Positions 54,029 through 64,000 are shown, numbered from the stretch's first letter. The stretch: 64,000 nt of DNA from Enterococcus columbae DSM 7374 = ATCC 51263 (GCF_000406925.1 NZ_KE136348.1:313678-377677); one strand, 5' to 3'. Numbers and translations: made by a program. The notes: generated by a model from the letters alone, not told the origin.

Positions 54029-57000
54029 CTTTTCGCCTATAGCGAAGATGTGGCGGATGTCTTGTTCGGTTAGTTGGTGTAAGGATTGTTCGCTGCCTTG
54101 CATGACTTGGTCGAATAGTTCACGTTTTTCTTGTTGGAGCTGATACATTCTCTCTTCAATCGTACCTTGGGCGATGAGGCGCCAGACTTCAACGGTTTCT
54201 TTTTGCCCCATGCGATGCGCACGGCTGGCAGCTTGTTCTTCAACGGCTGGATTCCACCAGAGATCATACAAGATAACGGTATTGGCACCAGTAAGATTTA
54301 AGCCGGTACCGCCTGCCTTCAATGAGATAAGGAAAATATCACATTTGCCGGCATTGAAGTCATCGACCATTTCCATGCGTGTTTTGCTTGGCGTACTGCC
54401 TCGTAAATAAAAGCTGTCGTAGCCTAATTCGGCTAGTGCTTGTTGGATAATATCCAGCATGCTCGTAAATTGTGAAAAGATCAAAATCCGCCGTTGGTTC
54501 GCTTTGGCTTGGCTAACCAGTGCTTTGAGCTGCTCTAACTTACCAGATTCGGCTTGATAATCGGGCATAAAGAGCGCAGGTGAACAACAGATTTGGCGCA
54601 AGCGCGTCAGCCCAGCTAGGATGGTCATTCTCGATTGGCTAAATTGTTGGCTGTCCATTTGATTTAGCGACTGCCGAATACTTTCTAATTGGGCCAGATA
54701 AATCGTCTTTTGCTCCTCGGTTAGGCTACTATAATAGTTGATATCGATTTTTTCTGGTAAATCGGTTAAAACAGTTTGTTTTTCGCGCCTTAAAACAAAT
54801 GGTTGAATCATCTGTGCAACTTGAGCAGTCGATAACTGTCTAAAGGCGGTTTGATTTGGGAAAAAGCCTGGCATAATCATTTGAAAAATAGACCACAATT
54901 CTTCTAAGCGATTTTCAACCGGAGTCCCACTGAGCGCAAAACGTTTGGCAATCACTAATTCTCGTAAGGCCTTGGCTGTCTTGGTTTGGCTGTTTTTCAC
55001 CATTTGGGCTTCGTCAACAATCAAGCAGTCAAATTGTTGCTTTTTATATTGTTCAATATCTTGGCGCAAGCTGGCATAGGAGGTGATGATAATTTCGGCA
55101 TCCTTTGCGATTTGTTGGGCGCGTTCGCTCGCTTGGCCGATTGCGACAGCGACCTTAAGACTGGGAGCAAAGCGTTGACATTCTTGTTGCCAGTTATAGA
55201 CTAGACTGGCTGGGGCAACGATTAAAGCTCGCAAGCTACCTTGTTCTTCTTTTTCCGATAATAGATAGGTAATGGTTTGTAAGGTTTTCCCTAGCCCCAT
55301 TTCGTCCGCCAAAATTCCACCAAGCTGATAGCTGCTAAGCATTTTTAACCAGCGAAAGCCAACAAGCTGATAATTGCGTAAGCTAGCTTGCAGTTGGTCG
55401 GGAATTTTAGCCGCAAATTGTTCAGGATGGGTTAAATCATAGACAAATTGCTCGTAAGCTTGACTGGCTTGGATTTCCTGATTGTCCGCCAATAAGTGTT
55501 GAAGATTTCCTCCACGATAAAGTGGTAATTGATAGTGATTGCCAGCTAATTGGCCAAATTGGCGAATCGCTTGTAAGGATTGAGCGACTTTGGTAAACGT
55601 TTCACTCGTTAAATCGATTATTTGACCTGCTTGCGTAGTATAATAGCTGCTTTTTTCTAGTAAGGCTTTGACTAGTTGACTGACCTCTTGTTCTTCAATT
55701 CCGCTGACTTCAAAGCGAACATCTAGCCAGGATTGTTGGCGATCAACGGCTAATTGCACCGCTAATTTTTCTTCTGATAGCTTAAGGGCCTGGAGCTTCT
55801 CTCCTAGATGAATGTGACCAAATTGGGCAAATTGCGCTAATTCGACACTAAAGAAATGATGTAAGGCTGCCCCGGTTGGTAATTGCTTTTGATAGCCTTT
55901 TTCGTTGGGGACAAAGCCGAGCATTTCAATAAATCGTTCAATCCGCTCTTCACTTGCACGATCTCTTAAAATAAGCTGTTGTTGATTCGTTGCCCTACTA
56001 CGTTTAGGGTTACTTGAAAAGATGGTTTCACCGTAACGATAAGCCACCTGTAGGATCAATTGTCCCTGTTGCTTCATGAAATAAAAATGACTCACCAGGG
56101 GGACCTGTAGTACTTGTTGCTGTAAGGAGGCATCAATTTGAATCTGGGCGATTTGCTTTAATAATGGGAGCTGTTGTTGGAAGAAGTTTTCCAATTCAGC
56201 GGCTGGATAGGTTAATTCCACTTGATCAAAGCGTTTTTTTAGTTGATGAATGCTTTGATAAATCCGTAGCTGTTGACTATTTAGACTATAAAAGGTGTCC
56301 TGCTTAAAGCCTCCCTGATAATAGGTCAACAGTAAATCAAAGCCGTCAGCTAAATTTAAACGAGCTCCTTCATTTGTTTGGGTTAGCTCAAAAGTAAAGC
56401 GTGGATCCGTGGATTCATCAACAAAAAAGGGTTGGTATTTTTGCTGGTGAAGCATTAAACTGCCTAACTGCTGCTTACTAAAGGCCGCTAACTGCTTTAA
56501 TGTCGTCAGATTAAGCACGAGATATTTTTTATCCAGCTGTAATTTAGCCACCGAAGTTAGTTGCAACAGACCTTCTTGCGCTTGATTGGCAAGGATAAAC
56601 AGTTCAATCAAATCTTGCTCAGCTTTGGTAAATAATTCGCGAGCGACAAAATAACGTTTTTTGCTATTAAGAGTGTAATAATTGCTTTCTTGGTAGCATT
56701 GCAAAAACTGCGCTAAATTTTTGACCAAATACAGCCGTTCTCCTTGATAGCCTAGGCGCAAGCTAGCTACTAATAGACTATGCTCTGGATGATATGGATT
56801 CACCTCCAAAACTTCAAGTTGAAAGCTGACAGTCAAAGCTTGATTATCCAAATAGCCTTGGGGATGTACGTGTAATTTTTTGAGACTATTGGCTAGTAGC
56901 TGAGCGGGGGTCCGATTAAAGCTAGGCGCATGCTCAGTTAATTGTTGGCGCGTTTTACCCATTTTCTTCAAAGCGAGCTCAACTGCGACGGTATGCTTAC

Positions 57001-57205
57001 AATAGCCGTGTTCTTGCCAATAAGGGCATTGGCAGTAGTCTTCTTCTTTGGCAGTGGCATCTAGTTCCACCAGATAACGTTCACTACCTAGAACTTCCGC
57101 ATGCCAAAGTTGTTGTGTTGGATCAGCAACAATGGATAATACACGTCCTTCTTCCATATATTTGCGGCCTCGACTGACGATTCTTTCTGGAATACTCCAC
57201 TTCAT
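54017..57205 (-). CDS. SNF2-family DNA-dependent ATPase/helicase with SWIM zinc finger
   Basis: 1062 aa. The N-terminal SWIM finger CQCPYWQEHGYCKH near residue 58 is followed by a long middle region and then the SNF2 motor. Its motifs are GGILADEMGLGKTLQT near 635, IVAPASLVYNWQQEC, DEAQMVKN near 730, LSGTPVENRLEELWSIF, the second lobe LILIFSQF-type and SLKAGGTGLNLT, and QAASRAHRMGQ. It moves on or remodels DNA-protein complexes; the cellular role in Firmicutes is poorly known. The last codons (GEKDVK) are formed from the edge of a palindromic repeat unit, so the repeat may have reshaped the C-terminus. Confidence 0.93.
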   Translation of the reverse strand: MKWSIPERIVSRGRKYMEEGRVLSIVADPTQQLWHAEVLGSERYLVELDATAKEEDYCQCPYWQEHGYCKHTVAVELALKKMGKTRQQLTEHAPSFNRTPAQLLANSLKKLHVHPQGYLDNQALTVSFQLEVLEVNPYHPEHSLLVASLRLGYQGERLYLVKNLAQFLQCYQESNYYTLNSKKRYFVARELFTKAEQDLIELFILANQAQEGLLQLTSVAKLQLDKKYLVLNLTTLKQLAAFSKQQLGSLMLHQQKYQPFFVDESTDPRFTFELTQTNEGARLNLADGFDLLLTYYQGGFKQDTFYSLNSQQLRIYQSIHQLKKRFDQVELTYPAAELENFFQQQLPLLKQIAQIQIDASLQQQVLQVPLVSHFYFMKQQGQLILQVAYRYGETIFSSNPKRSRATNQQQLILRDRASEERIERFIEMLGFVPNEKGYQKQLPTGAALHHFFSVELAQFAQFGHIHLGEKLQALKLSEEKLAVQLAVDRQQSWLDVRFEVSGIEEQEVSQLVKALLEKSSYYTTQAGQIIDLTSETFTKVAQSLQAIRQFGQLAGNHYQLPLYRGGNLQHLLADNQEIQASQAYEQFVYDLTHPEQFAAKIPDQLQASLRNYQLVGFRWLKMLSSYQLGGILADEMGLGKTLQTITYLLSEKEEQGSLRALIVAPASLVYNWQQECQRFAPSLKVAVAIGQASERAQQIAKDAEIIITSYASLRQDIEQYKKQQFDCLIVDEAQMVKNSQTKTAKALRELVIAKRFALSGTPVENRLEELWSIFQMIMPGFFPNQTAFRQLSTAQVAQMIQPFVLRREKQTVLTDLPEKIDINYYSSLTEEQKTIYLAQLESIRQSLNQMDSQQFSQSRMTILAGLTRLRQICCSPALFMPDYQAESGKLEQLKALVSQAKANQRRILIFSQFTSMLDIIQQALAELGYDSFYLRGSTPSKTRMEMVDDFNAGKCDIFLISLKAGGTGLNLTGANTVILYDLWWNPAVEEQAASRAHRMGQKETVEVWRLIAQGTIEERMYQLQQEKRELFDQVMQGSEQSLHQLTEQDIRHIFAIGEKDVK

Positions 57206-57398
57206 GCTTCACACTGCCTTTCTAAACTTTTAAGATTTCCTAATCTTCATACTATTTTTTCTTGCTAGCTGCAACACTTGGCTTACGCTGCCCCAGACTT
57301 TACTTACCTTTCTAGTTGGTTTGCTGCAATAGCTAGCTTGTTTGGGATTTGATTTTTCTTTATACTTAGGGGATTTGCTAGTTAGCTAGCGATAATGC
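57206..57398. other. Spacer between sbcC and the SNF2 gene
   Basis: Contains several GCTAGC/TAGCTAGC motifs but no gene or convincing terminator. It probably holds the promoter of the SNF2 gene. Confidence 0.35.
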
Positions 57399-60300
57399 TT
57401 AACCAATCTCCATGCTTTGGCTAACTAGCTGGCTTTGACCATTGCCCTTTGTTCTGACTTGTAATTGTTGATAAATTTGTTCTTTTAATTCACGAACATG
57501 ACTGATAATACCAATTAAGCGCCCTTCACTTTCAATTTGCATCAATGCTTGCATCGCCTGAGCGAGTGCTTCTTCATCTAAGGTACCAAAGCCTTCATCA
57601 ATAAAGAGCGCTTCAATTTGAATGCCTCCACTTTGTTGCTGAATGACATCAGCTAAAGATAAGGCTAAACATAAGGCGACAATAAAGCTTTCGCCCCCTG
57701 ATAGTGTTTGGACCCGACGATTTTCCCCACTATGTGCATCGTAAATTAATAATTCTAAACCAGTTGCTCGAACGTAGCTACCCTTATTTTGATCAATCAA
57801 TAAGGTATAGCGACCCTTCGTTAATTGTAATAAGCGTTTATTGGCAACCTTTAAAATTTCATTGAAGTAAACCTGCAAGACATAACGCTCTAAGCTTAGG
57901 TTTTGCTGATTCTTCCCTGCGACGACATCACTTAGTTGCGCAAAAGCACTGACCTCTTCCATCGTCTGTTGGTTAGTTGAAAGTAAGGCTTGATAATTCG
58001 CTAGAACTTGCTGATTTTGTGTACTTCTTAACGCTAAAGTCGCGATTTGGCGCTGATTTTCGTCTGCTTCATCCTGCAATTGCTGGACCTTGTCTTGTAA
58101 TTGGCTTAAATCGACTTTTGGTTGCTTACTTGCCGGTAAAAGCTCTTGCAAGCGTTGTTCAAGCATTTGCACCTGTTGTTGATACGTTTGATACTTTTCT
58201 TTTAATGCTGGTAATTGCTCAACAAATGGAAGATAAGTCAACAAATGCGTGAATGTCAAATCAGCTAGCTGAGTATCAAAGGCCTCGGGAGTCGTTTGTT
58301 CGATACATAAGGCAAGGCCCTCAAGTAATTGGGCTAATTGCTGGTCGTCCTGACTGGCTAATTGACTAGCCTGCAGTTGTTTAATCGTTGGGAAAATCTG
58401 CTGGAATCTAGCCTGTAATTGCGTGTTTTGAACTATCCTTTGCTCAGATAAAATCCGGATGGCTTCTTCTAGGCGAATACGTGCTTGTGCTAGGGTTTGC
58501 TCCTGGGATTTATCGGCGGCAATTTTTGCGTTAAGTGTGGCCAGTTTTTGTGTTAATTCAGCTTTTTTCGTCGTTAACTCAGCTAGGGTAAATGGGGCTA
58601 ATTGTCCTTGTAGGCTCGCCAATTCACCAGCTAGCTTTTCTGCCTGTAGTTCTTGAGCTTGCAGATGCTGCTGTTGCTCTTGTAATAGCTGACTGAACTC
58701 TTGGACTTCAGCTTGTAGGACTTGCTGTTGTTCAAGGCAAGTCGCTAATTGGCTAGCTAGCTTAGTCTGGCTCGTCGTTAGGGCTGTATAAAATTGATCA
58801 AACAACGTATAGCTTGCGGCCAAATCCGCTAATATTGGCGGTAATTGTGCGCTCATTGTCAGCATGACTGATGCTAGTGTAGCATTTTCTTGATTTAATT
58901 CTTTGGCGATTGTTTCTTTTGGCCATTCACCAAGCCAGTTGTTTACTTGCTGGACTAATTGATTCGTTTGTCCTTGGAGCTGATTAGCAAGTGCCCGCAT
59001 CGCATCAGAAAAATGGGCTTGCGCATCCGGGATAAACTGTTGTACCTGTTGCAAAAGAACTAGATAGGCTTGTAATTGCTGCACAAACCGTTCATAATCA
59101 CTTAGAATTTGCTGATTGGCCTGTGTCATTTGGGTGGCTAGCTGACTTTGGCGAGAGAGTAGCTGCTCGTTTTGCTGATTTAATTGCTGTAATTTCTCCT
59201 CACTGGCTAGAAGCGATTGTTGGTTAAGCTGTTGGGCTTGGTGCTCATTAGCTAATGCCGGATGCTCCAATGAACCACAAATTGGACAAGCTTGGCCTTG
59301 TTCAAGAGTTAGCTGCAATCTAAGCTTTAATAGTTCAATATTTTCCTGTTGGCTTACGGTTAGCTGCGCTAGTAATTTCGTTTTTTCTTCAGCGATAATC
59401 GCTTGCTCAGCGACATAGCTTTTTCTTAACGTGAGTGCCTGTTCGATATTTTGAAACAGCCCCTGAATTTGAGGTAGTAGCTGTGTGAGCTGAAACTGAT
59501 CAGTTGGCGCTAGTTGCCAAAGCGCTTGTTGAGCTTGTTGCTGTTGGAGCCTTTCATATTCTTGGCTATTGGCAGCTAAATTGGCCTGACTTTGTTCAAG
59601 GTGTTGGTTTTTGGCAGCTATTTGTTGGCGCAATTGATTAAGCTCCACTTGATTTTTTTGCCAAGTGGCTTGCTTTTGCGTCAATAATTCAGCTAAGGGT
59701 AAGCGTTGGGTTACTTGCAGCAGCTCATTTTGGATTTGCTCGGCTGCTTGTTCATTAGCTTGGCGTAATGCTTGACCGGCTTGCCAGTTTTGCCAATCAA
59801 GGTTGGCTTGCTTTAAATCGAGCTGGGCTTGCTGATAGGCTTGTTGTGTTTTTTGATATTGCTGTTGCTCTTCTATTGCTTGCTGCCATAAATTTGCCTG
59901 ATCTTTAAGCCACTCAAGCTCCGTTATTTTTTGTGCCAATTGTGCATAATCAGCCGCCTTTTTTTGATAAGCGGCGTGTTGGTTAAAGGCTTCTTCGTAT
60001 TGCTTTTGCTGATGATGCAATAATTGACCGGCTTCAATTTGCTGATGGAAAGCTTTTAGTTGGGCTTTTAGCTGACTTAATTGGTGCTTTTTCTCTTGGA
60101 TGGTCGTCTCTTGCTCAGCTAAATCACTCGTTGCTTCAGTAATGAAGGTCACTAAATCTTTATTTAGTACTTGTTGCTGTTCTTCTGTTAATTCGTTTGT
60201 CCATTGAAATTGCGTTTTTAATTGACTGAACTGTTCAAACTGGCGCGTTAAGCCTTGGCGTTTATTGGCAAGCTGCTCTTTAAACCAATCGGTCAGGCGT

Positions 60301-60857
60301 TGGTAGTCCATGGTGGCAAACAAGGTACGCAATAGCTTGGTCTTGTCCTCACTATCAGCTAATAAAAAGCGCCGAAATTCGCCTTGAGGCAAGAGCATAA
60401 TCTGAGTAAATTGTTGACGATTTAACTGTAATAAATCAGCAATATACATATTCACCTTTTGCAAGCCACTTACCGCATCAATTTCCTTGCCACTCAGATC
60501 AAACACCTCTAAGAAAGCTTGAGGCTTATGCTCGCGAAAGCCTGTTCCTCTTTTTTTGGCAATTTGCTGCAAAGGACTACGCGTAATACGATACAGACGA
60601 TCTTGATGACTAAATTCAAGGGTTACCTGACACAGACTGGTCGGTAAGGCAAAATTAGAACGCAGCTCCTTTGATTGGCGTGAATTCCCAATCGGCTCGC
60701 CAAATAAGGCAAAACTCATCGCATCTAAAATGGTACTCTTCCCTGCTCCCGTTTTACCGGTAATTAAGAAAAGACCGTGGGCTAAAAATTCACTAAAATC
60801 AATCGTTTCATCAATAAAAGGGCCGATATTTTCTAAAATTAATTTTTGCGGTAACAT
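57399..60857 (-). CDS. sbcC: Exonuclease subunit SbcC
   Basis: The SMC-like ATPase of the SbcCD (Mre11-Rad50) nuclease, which opens hairpins and cuts protein-blocked DNA ends. Walker A is TGKTGAGKSTILDAM (residues 33-47). Long Gln-rich coiled coils follow, with the zinc hook CPICG near 525 halfway, then the signature LSGGESFIVALCLALSLAD near 1050 and Walker B ALFIDEGFGTLDEEAL. 1152 aa, longer than the usual 1030-1050, mainly from Gln-rich coiled coil. It starts directly after the sbcD stop (TAGATG). The presence of long palindromes nearby is notable because this enzyme attacks such structures. Confidence 0.95.
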   Translation of the reverse strand: MLPQKLILENIGPFIDETIDFSEFLAHGLFLITGKTGAGKSTILDAMSFALFGEPIGNSRQSKELRSNFALPTSLCQVTLEFSHQDRLYRITRSPLQQIAKKRGTGFREHKPQAFLEVFDLSGKEIDAVSGLQKVNMYIADLLQLNRQQFTQIMLLPQGEFRRFLLADSEDKTKLLRTLFATMDYQRLTDWFKEQLANKRQGLTRQFEQFSQLKTQFQWTNELTEEQQQVLNKDLVTFITEATSDLAEQETTIQEKKHQLSQLKAQLKAFHQQIEAGQLLHHQQKQYEEAFNQHAAYQKKAADYAQLAQKITELEWLKDQANLWQQAIEEQQQYQKTQQAYQQAQLDLKQANLDWQNWQAGQALRQANEQAAEQIQNELLQVTQRLPLAELLTQKQATWQKNQVELNQLRQQIAAKNQHLEQSQANLAANSQEYERLQQQQAQQALWQLAPTDQFQLTQLLPQIQGLFQNIEQALTLRKSYVAEQAIIAEEKTKLLAQLTVSQQENIELLKLRLQLTLEQGQACPICGSLEHPALANEHQAQQLNQQSLLASEEKLQQLNQQNEQLLSRQSQLATQMTQANQQILSDYERFVQQLQAYLVLLQQVQQFIPDAQAHFSDAMRALANQLQGQTNQLVQQVNNWLGEWPKETIAKELNQENATLASVMLTMSAQLPPILADLAASYTLFDQFYTALTTSQTKLASQLATCLEQQQVLQAEVQEFSQLLQEQQQHLQAQELQAEKLAGELASLQGQLAPFTLAELTTKKAELTQKLATLNAKIAADKSQEQTLAQARIRLEEAIRILSEQRIVQNTQLQARFQQIFPTIKQLQASQLASQDDQQLAQLLEGLALCIEQTTPEAFDTQLADLTFTHLLTYLPFVEQLPALKEKYQTYQQQVQMLEQRLQELLPASKQPKVDLSQLQDKVQQLQDEADENQRQIATLALRSTQNQQVLANYQALLSTNQQTMEEVSAFAQLSDVVAGKNQQNLSLERYVLQVYFNEILKVANKRLLQLTKGRYTLLIDQNKGSYVRATGLELLIYDAHSGENRRVQTLSGGESFIVALCLALSLADVIQQQSGGIQIEALFIDEGFGTLDEEALAQAMQALMQIESEGRLIGIISHVRELKEQIYQQLQVRTKGNGQSQLVSQSMEIG

Positions 60858-62087
60858 CTAATCATCCTTTGTCTCTGTAGATTGAATTGCCTGTAATCCT
60901 TGATTGAGCCAGGTCGTTTGTAGCTTGGAAAGTTCTTGATTGGTTAGCTGCTTAAAAAAGGCTTGAACTAATTCTTCAGGTGATAATTCATTTTGTACTT
61001 CTTGATAAGATAACTGATTATCGGTCTGTTGCAAGGCGATTTGCTGACGCGTTACACTTAACAGACGCGGATATTGACTGCGTAGCTGGGCCATAACATT
61101 TAAAATCGGCTCATGATCCGTCAAGGTAATGGCCAAATAGTCCTCACTGATTTTCTTTAAGGCGTCATCTGGATGAAGCAACTGCCCAAAATTAGTAGTC
61201 AACGCTCTTAATTCATGTAAAGGTGTTAGCGGAATAAAACGCAAAGCCGCTTCAGTCAATCCAGTCGGCGCTTGCACGGCTTGAGAACTTTGCTTAGCTT
61301 GATACTGATTAGTTAAATAATCAGTATCAAGCAAATAGACGCCTTTGGTATCTTGGCTTTCACCAATTGCATATTTTAATGGTGCCCCACTATAACGGAT
61401 ATTGCCCTTTGTCAGCGCTTTTGGTGAATGCAAGTGACCTAACGCTACATAGGCAAAATCGCCAAAAAGATCCGCGGCTACACTCGCCAATCCCCCTACT
61501 TCTAGTGGCGTTTCTGACTCTTGGCGCTGGCTGCCAGCCACAAAGAAATGACTGACTAGAATTTGTTTTTTCTCTAAATCAAAGCTTGCCTTCATCAAGT
61601 CAATTATTGCGGCTATGCCAGCTTCTAAGCTGGGAACGTTTTGGGCTAAGGGATGCTTAGGATTCGTTTCTTGAAAAAATTGCTTGATTTGATAAGGCTC
61701 TACATAAGGTAGTAGATAAAATTGACAATCCGCTAACGTAATTGGTTGAATGGCTTGAGCTAAAGTGGTATGCAAAAAGAACTGGCTCTGTTGATACCAA
61801 GGATTACCCGTAGCCAGGCGCACAGCCGAATCGTGATTGCCGGAAATAACCAAAAGCGGAATTTGCTCAGTTAAATTCCACTCTTGAAAAGTAGCATTCA
61901 CTAAGGATACACTTTGTTGATCAGGTAATTGACGGTCATAAACATCTCCAGCAATAATGATTGCCTCCACCTTTTCTTTTTTAGCAATCGCTAGGATCTG
62001 TTGTAAAATCGCTTGTTGTTCGGCTAATAAATCATAGCCAAATAATTTCTTGCCAATATGCCAATCTGCAGTATGTAAGATTTTCAT
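60858..62087 (-). CDS. sbcD: Exonuclease subunit SbcD
   Basis: The Mre11-type metallophosphoesterase of SbcCD. Motifs: LHTADWHIGKKLFG (residues 4-17), IAGDVYDRQLPD, VISGNHDSAVRL, the HFFV segment and YVALGHLHSPK. 409 aa. First gene of the sbcD-sbcC pair; the start MKILHTADWH is standard for the family. Confidence 0.96.
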   Translation of the reverse strand: MKILHTADWHIGKKLFGYDLLAEQQAILQQILAIAKKEKVEAIIIAGDVYDRQLPDQQSVSLVNATFQEWNLTEQIPLLVISGNHDSAVRLATGNPWYQQSQFFLHTTLAQAIQPITLADCQFYLLPYVEPYQIKQFFQETNPKHPLAQNVPSLEAGIAAIIDLMKASFDLEKKQILVSHFFVAGSQRQESETPLEVGGLASVAADLFGDFAYVALGHLHSPKALTKGNIRYSGAPLKYAIGESQDTKGVYLLDTDYLTNQYQAKQSSQAVQAPTGLTEAALRFIPLTPLHELRALTTNFGQLLHPDDALKKISEDYLAITLTDHEPILNVMAQLRSQYPRLLSVTRQQIALQQTDNQLSYQEVQNELSPEELVQAFFKQLTNQELSKLQTTWLNQGLQAIQSTETKDD

Positions 62088-62452
62088 TCTATCGATTCCT
62101 TTGCCAAATATTTTTCCTACTCAATCATAAGCTTTGTGGAAAAACTTCTTCCCTCCATTATAACACTTTTTTTAAAGGCTAAATGAGAATTGCCAAAAGT
62201 TTTTCAATTTAAATGATCCTAACTTAAGTAAATTTAATGAATGGTCGATAACTAAAATGTGTTTTTAAATTAAAATTAGACTAATCTTTTTAAACAATCT
62301 GTGCTATGATTTTAGCAGATAGTTATATCAAAAGTTAATCATCCGTTTGTTTAATTTTTCGTAAATGAGTTCAGCTTAGTATTTAGCTATTTTTGTGAAA
62401 TAAATCATTTTTATTTTAAATTATATAGTTTTCCGAGGAAAAGAGGGCGGCC
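62088..62452. other. Divergent promoter region between sbcD and the LytTR regulator
   Basis: AT-rich with no gene. TATGAT at about 62305 may be a -10 box towards the regulator, with a weak -35. LytTR-type direct repeats could not be defined by eye. Confidence 0.4.
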
Positions 62453-63169
62453 ATGGCGATTTTTATATTAGAAGATAATAAGCTTCATTCAAAATATCTA
62501 TTTGATTTGATTAAAAGAGAATCGAATGCACAACATGAATCACTTTATATTTTTCATAAACCAGAAGAATTATTAAACCAAGTGGCCTTAACGTCTGGCT
62601 TTCATATTTATTTTTTGGATATTCATCTTAAAAACGAAACAGAAGGTGGCTTATTAACTGCGCAAAAAATTCGTAATCTCGATAATCAAGGAATTATTGT
62701 CTTTGTCTCTAGCCATACTGATTTGGCTTTGCAATCATATAAATATTTTGTCAATGCGCTAACCTTCATCAATAAAAACGATGCATTAAGTAATTTTAAG
62801 GCATCGGTCAAAAAATGCTTGGATAATTATTTTACCTGTAAAAATCAATTTATCGAGGAAGAATATTTGACCATTGAATCGAAAAATGCGGTTTTTAAAG
62901 TAAACTTAGCCCATATTCACTACTTTGAAAGTATTGGGATGCATCGAATCGCCATGATTGGTGATCAGCTTTATAAGAATTTTTATAGCTCGTTAAATGA
63001 GTTAGAAACCCTACACCCTAATTTAGTGCGAATCCATCGTTCGTTTTTAGTCAATCGGCAAGCAATTATTGAGGTGAATCGAACAAAGCGGACGCTACTT
63101 ACGAAAAAACAGGTCGAGCTCCCTATTTCAAGAAAAAATTTAAAGACCGTCTTGGAGCAAATGGGTTAA
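62453..63169 (+). CDS. Response regulator of the AgrA/LytTR family
   Basis: A receiver domain with the acidic start ILEDN, the phospho-accepting Asp56 in YFLDIHLK and the Lys in FINKND, then a LytTR DNA-binding domain (about 140-236) with YLTIESKNAVFKVNLAHIHYFES and VRIHRSFLVNRQAI. 238 aa, similar in layout to AgrA, FsrA and ComE. A kinase gene follows in the same direction, so peptide quorum sensing is likely. The signal peptide and exporter genes are not in the window. The start follows GAGG (AAAGAGGGCGGCC). Confidence 0.92.
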   Translation: MAIFILEDNKLHSKYLFDLIKRESNAQHESLYIFHKPEELLNQVALTSGFHIYFLDIHLKNETEGGLLTAQKIRNLDNQGIIVFVSSHTDLALQSYKYFVNALTFINKNDALSNFKASVKKCLDNYFTCKNQFIEEEYLTIESKNAVFKVNLAHIHYFESIGMHRIAMIGDQLYKNFYSSLNELETLHPNLVRIHRSFLVNRQAIIEVNRTKRTLLTKKQVELPISRKNLKTVLEQMG

Positions 63170-63199
63170 ATGTATTAAATAGATTGGAAGCGAATTTTT

Positions 63200-64000
63200 A
63201 TGGATAGCAGCTTAATGATTGGCTTAAAAACAGCCATCTTTTTATTCAATAGTTGGGCATTTTTTACGATGTTTTGCAAAATTACCCAAACGAGAAATAT
63301 TGCCTCAAAGCATCAATTTTTCACCATCGGAGTCATTGCTGGAGTGCTCGCATTGGGGATTAGTTTTCATTTGCGCTTTATTTTATATCCAGCTATTGTG
63401 CTCTTATTATTGTTACTTAGCCTACTTTATAAAAAACTCTACGAAAGTCGCCTAACTATGAGTAGTCTCTTTTTTCTAAGCTGCTATACCGTAATTATCT
63501 ATAGCTTTACCAACGAATTAGAAGAGCTAGTGGCACGATGGCTGACTCAAGGCAAGTATGAAATAATGTTCATTCATTTATCGTGCTACTTTATTTCTAG
63601 TGTGGTCAATCTTTTTTTAGCTTCCAAAGCACCTAGTCGTGGTTTTGAAGAAATCTACTTCTTTGCCACACAAAGCCAGCTAATTCCAATATTAAACGTC
63701 ATTTTATTTTTATTAATTGTTGCAGCTTCACAATTATTTTTATTTCGCCATCCACAGTCTTGGTTTATGCAATTATTTTTCAATGATATGACGCTGTTTT
63801 ACTTAGCCTTTACAGTTTTCATTTTCGGTTTGATTTTATGGATGATTTTTTATACCAACGCGAAATGGCGCTCACAAACCAATGCACATTTGCGTAGTAT
63901 CAAAAACTATACTCAAGAAATTGAACAATTAAACGAAGAATTGAATATGTTTCGTCATGATTCCTTAAACATCCTGTACAGCCTAGAATTAGCCATCCAA
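63200..64000 (+). CDS. AgrC-like sensor histidine kinase, 3' end beyond the window
   Basis: Begins MDSSLMIGLKTAIFLF 30 bases after the regulator stop, with GGAAG upstream. Six or so membrane helices cover about residues 5-225 (LLLLLLSLLYKKLYE, VILFLLIVAAS, FTVFIFGLILWMIFY), then a coiled coil (IEQLNEELNMF) and the phospho-accepting His in FRHDSLNILYSLELAI. AgrC kinases usually have FRHDYxN; here Ser replaces Tyr. The kinase ATP domain lies beyond base 64000. Together with the LytTR regulator it should sense a secreted peptide. Confidence 0.88.
   Translation, partial: MDSSLMIGLKTAIFLFNSWAFFTMFCKITQTRNIASKHQFFTIGVIAGVLALGISFHLRFILYPAIVLLLLLLSLLYKKLYESRLTMSSLFFLSCYTVIIYSFTNELEELVARWLTQGKYEIMFIHLSCYFISSVVNLFLASKAPSRGFEEIYFFATQSQLIPILNVILFLLIVAASQLFLFRHPQSWFMQLFFNDMTLFYLAFTVFIFGLILWMIFYTNAKWRSQTNAHLRSIKNYTQEIEQLNEELNMFRHDSLNILYSLELAIQ

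Overview
The window looks like a chromosomal segment of a low-GC Gram-positive coccus of the Lactobacillales. The housekeeping block spx, mecA, yjbH-like, CYTH, relQ, nadK, rluD and mgtE has the order usual in Enterococcaceae, and the accessory DNA fits a gut enterococcus. An Enterococcus cecorum-like host is a guess that I cannot prove from sequence alone. No rRNA or tRNA genes and no CRISPR array were seen.

Layout. 1-2.1 kb: a repeat-rich secreted surface protein (cut by the window edge) and galU. 2.4-11.3 kb: a defence-type island, all on the minus strand. It holds a KAP P-loop NTPase, an IS66 remnant, and a complete retron: promoter, msr-msd RNA, reverse transcriptase, OLD/TOPRIM nuclease and UvrD-type helicase. 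Three small unknown genes follow. The island lies between two similar 45-bp promoter-containing direct repeats. 11.5-14.8 kb: an HTH/UDP-glucose dehydrogenase fusion, a UDP-glucuronate 4-epimerase-like gene and an orphan phage-type lysin. 15-18.9 kb: nested insertion sequences, an ISL3 element inside an IS66 element beside a second ISL3 end.

18.9-39.9 kb: an exopolysaccharide/capsule locus read leftwards from the priming sugar transferase near 39.9 kb. It has GDP-mannose synthesis genes (manA, manC, phosphomannomutase; clearly higher GC), seven glycosyltransferases, Wzx, Wzy, and a tail of acetyl/acyltransferases. Four of the acyl/acetyltransferase genes carry runs of 7-8 G and a fifth has a run of 6. 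Three of these genes are shifted out of frame at the run, which suggests phase-variable or decaying modification of the polymer. galU, the dehydrogenase and the epimerase could supply UDP-glucose, UDP-glucuronate and UDP-galacturonate to the same polymer.

40.5-45 kb: two exported nuclease-fold proteins and an ATPase plus TOPRIM-like gene pair that is probably a second defence locus. 45.2-62.1 kb: core genes (mgtE, rluD, nadK, relQ, CYTH, yjbH, mecA, spx, a SNF2 helicase, sbcC, sbcD). Around mecA, spx and the SNF2 gene lies a family of about 120-bp palindromic repeats. Their stems change sequence from copy to copy while still pairing. 62.4-64 kb: a LytTR response regulator and the start of an AgrC-like histidine kinase, cut by the window edge.
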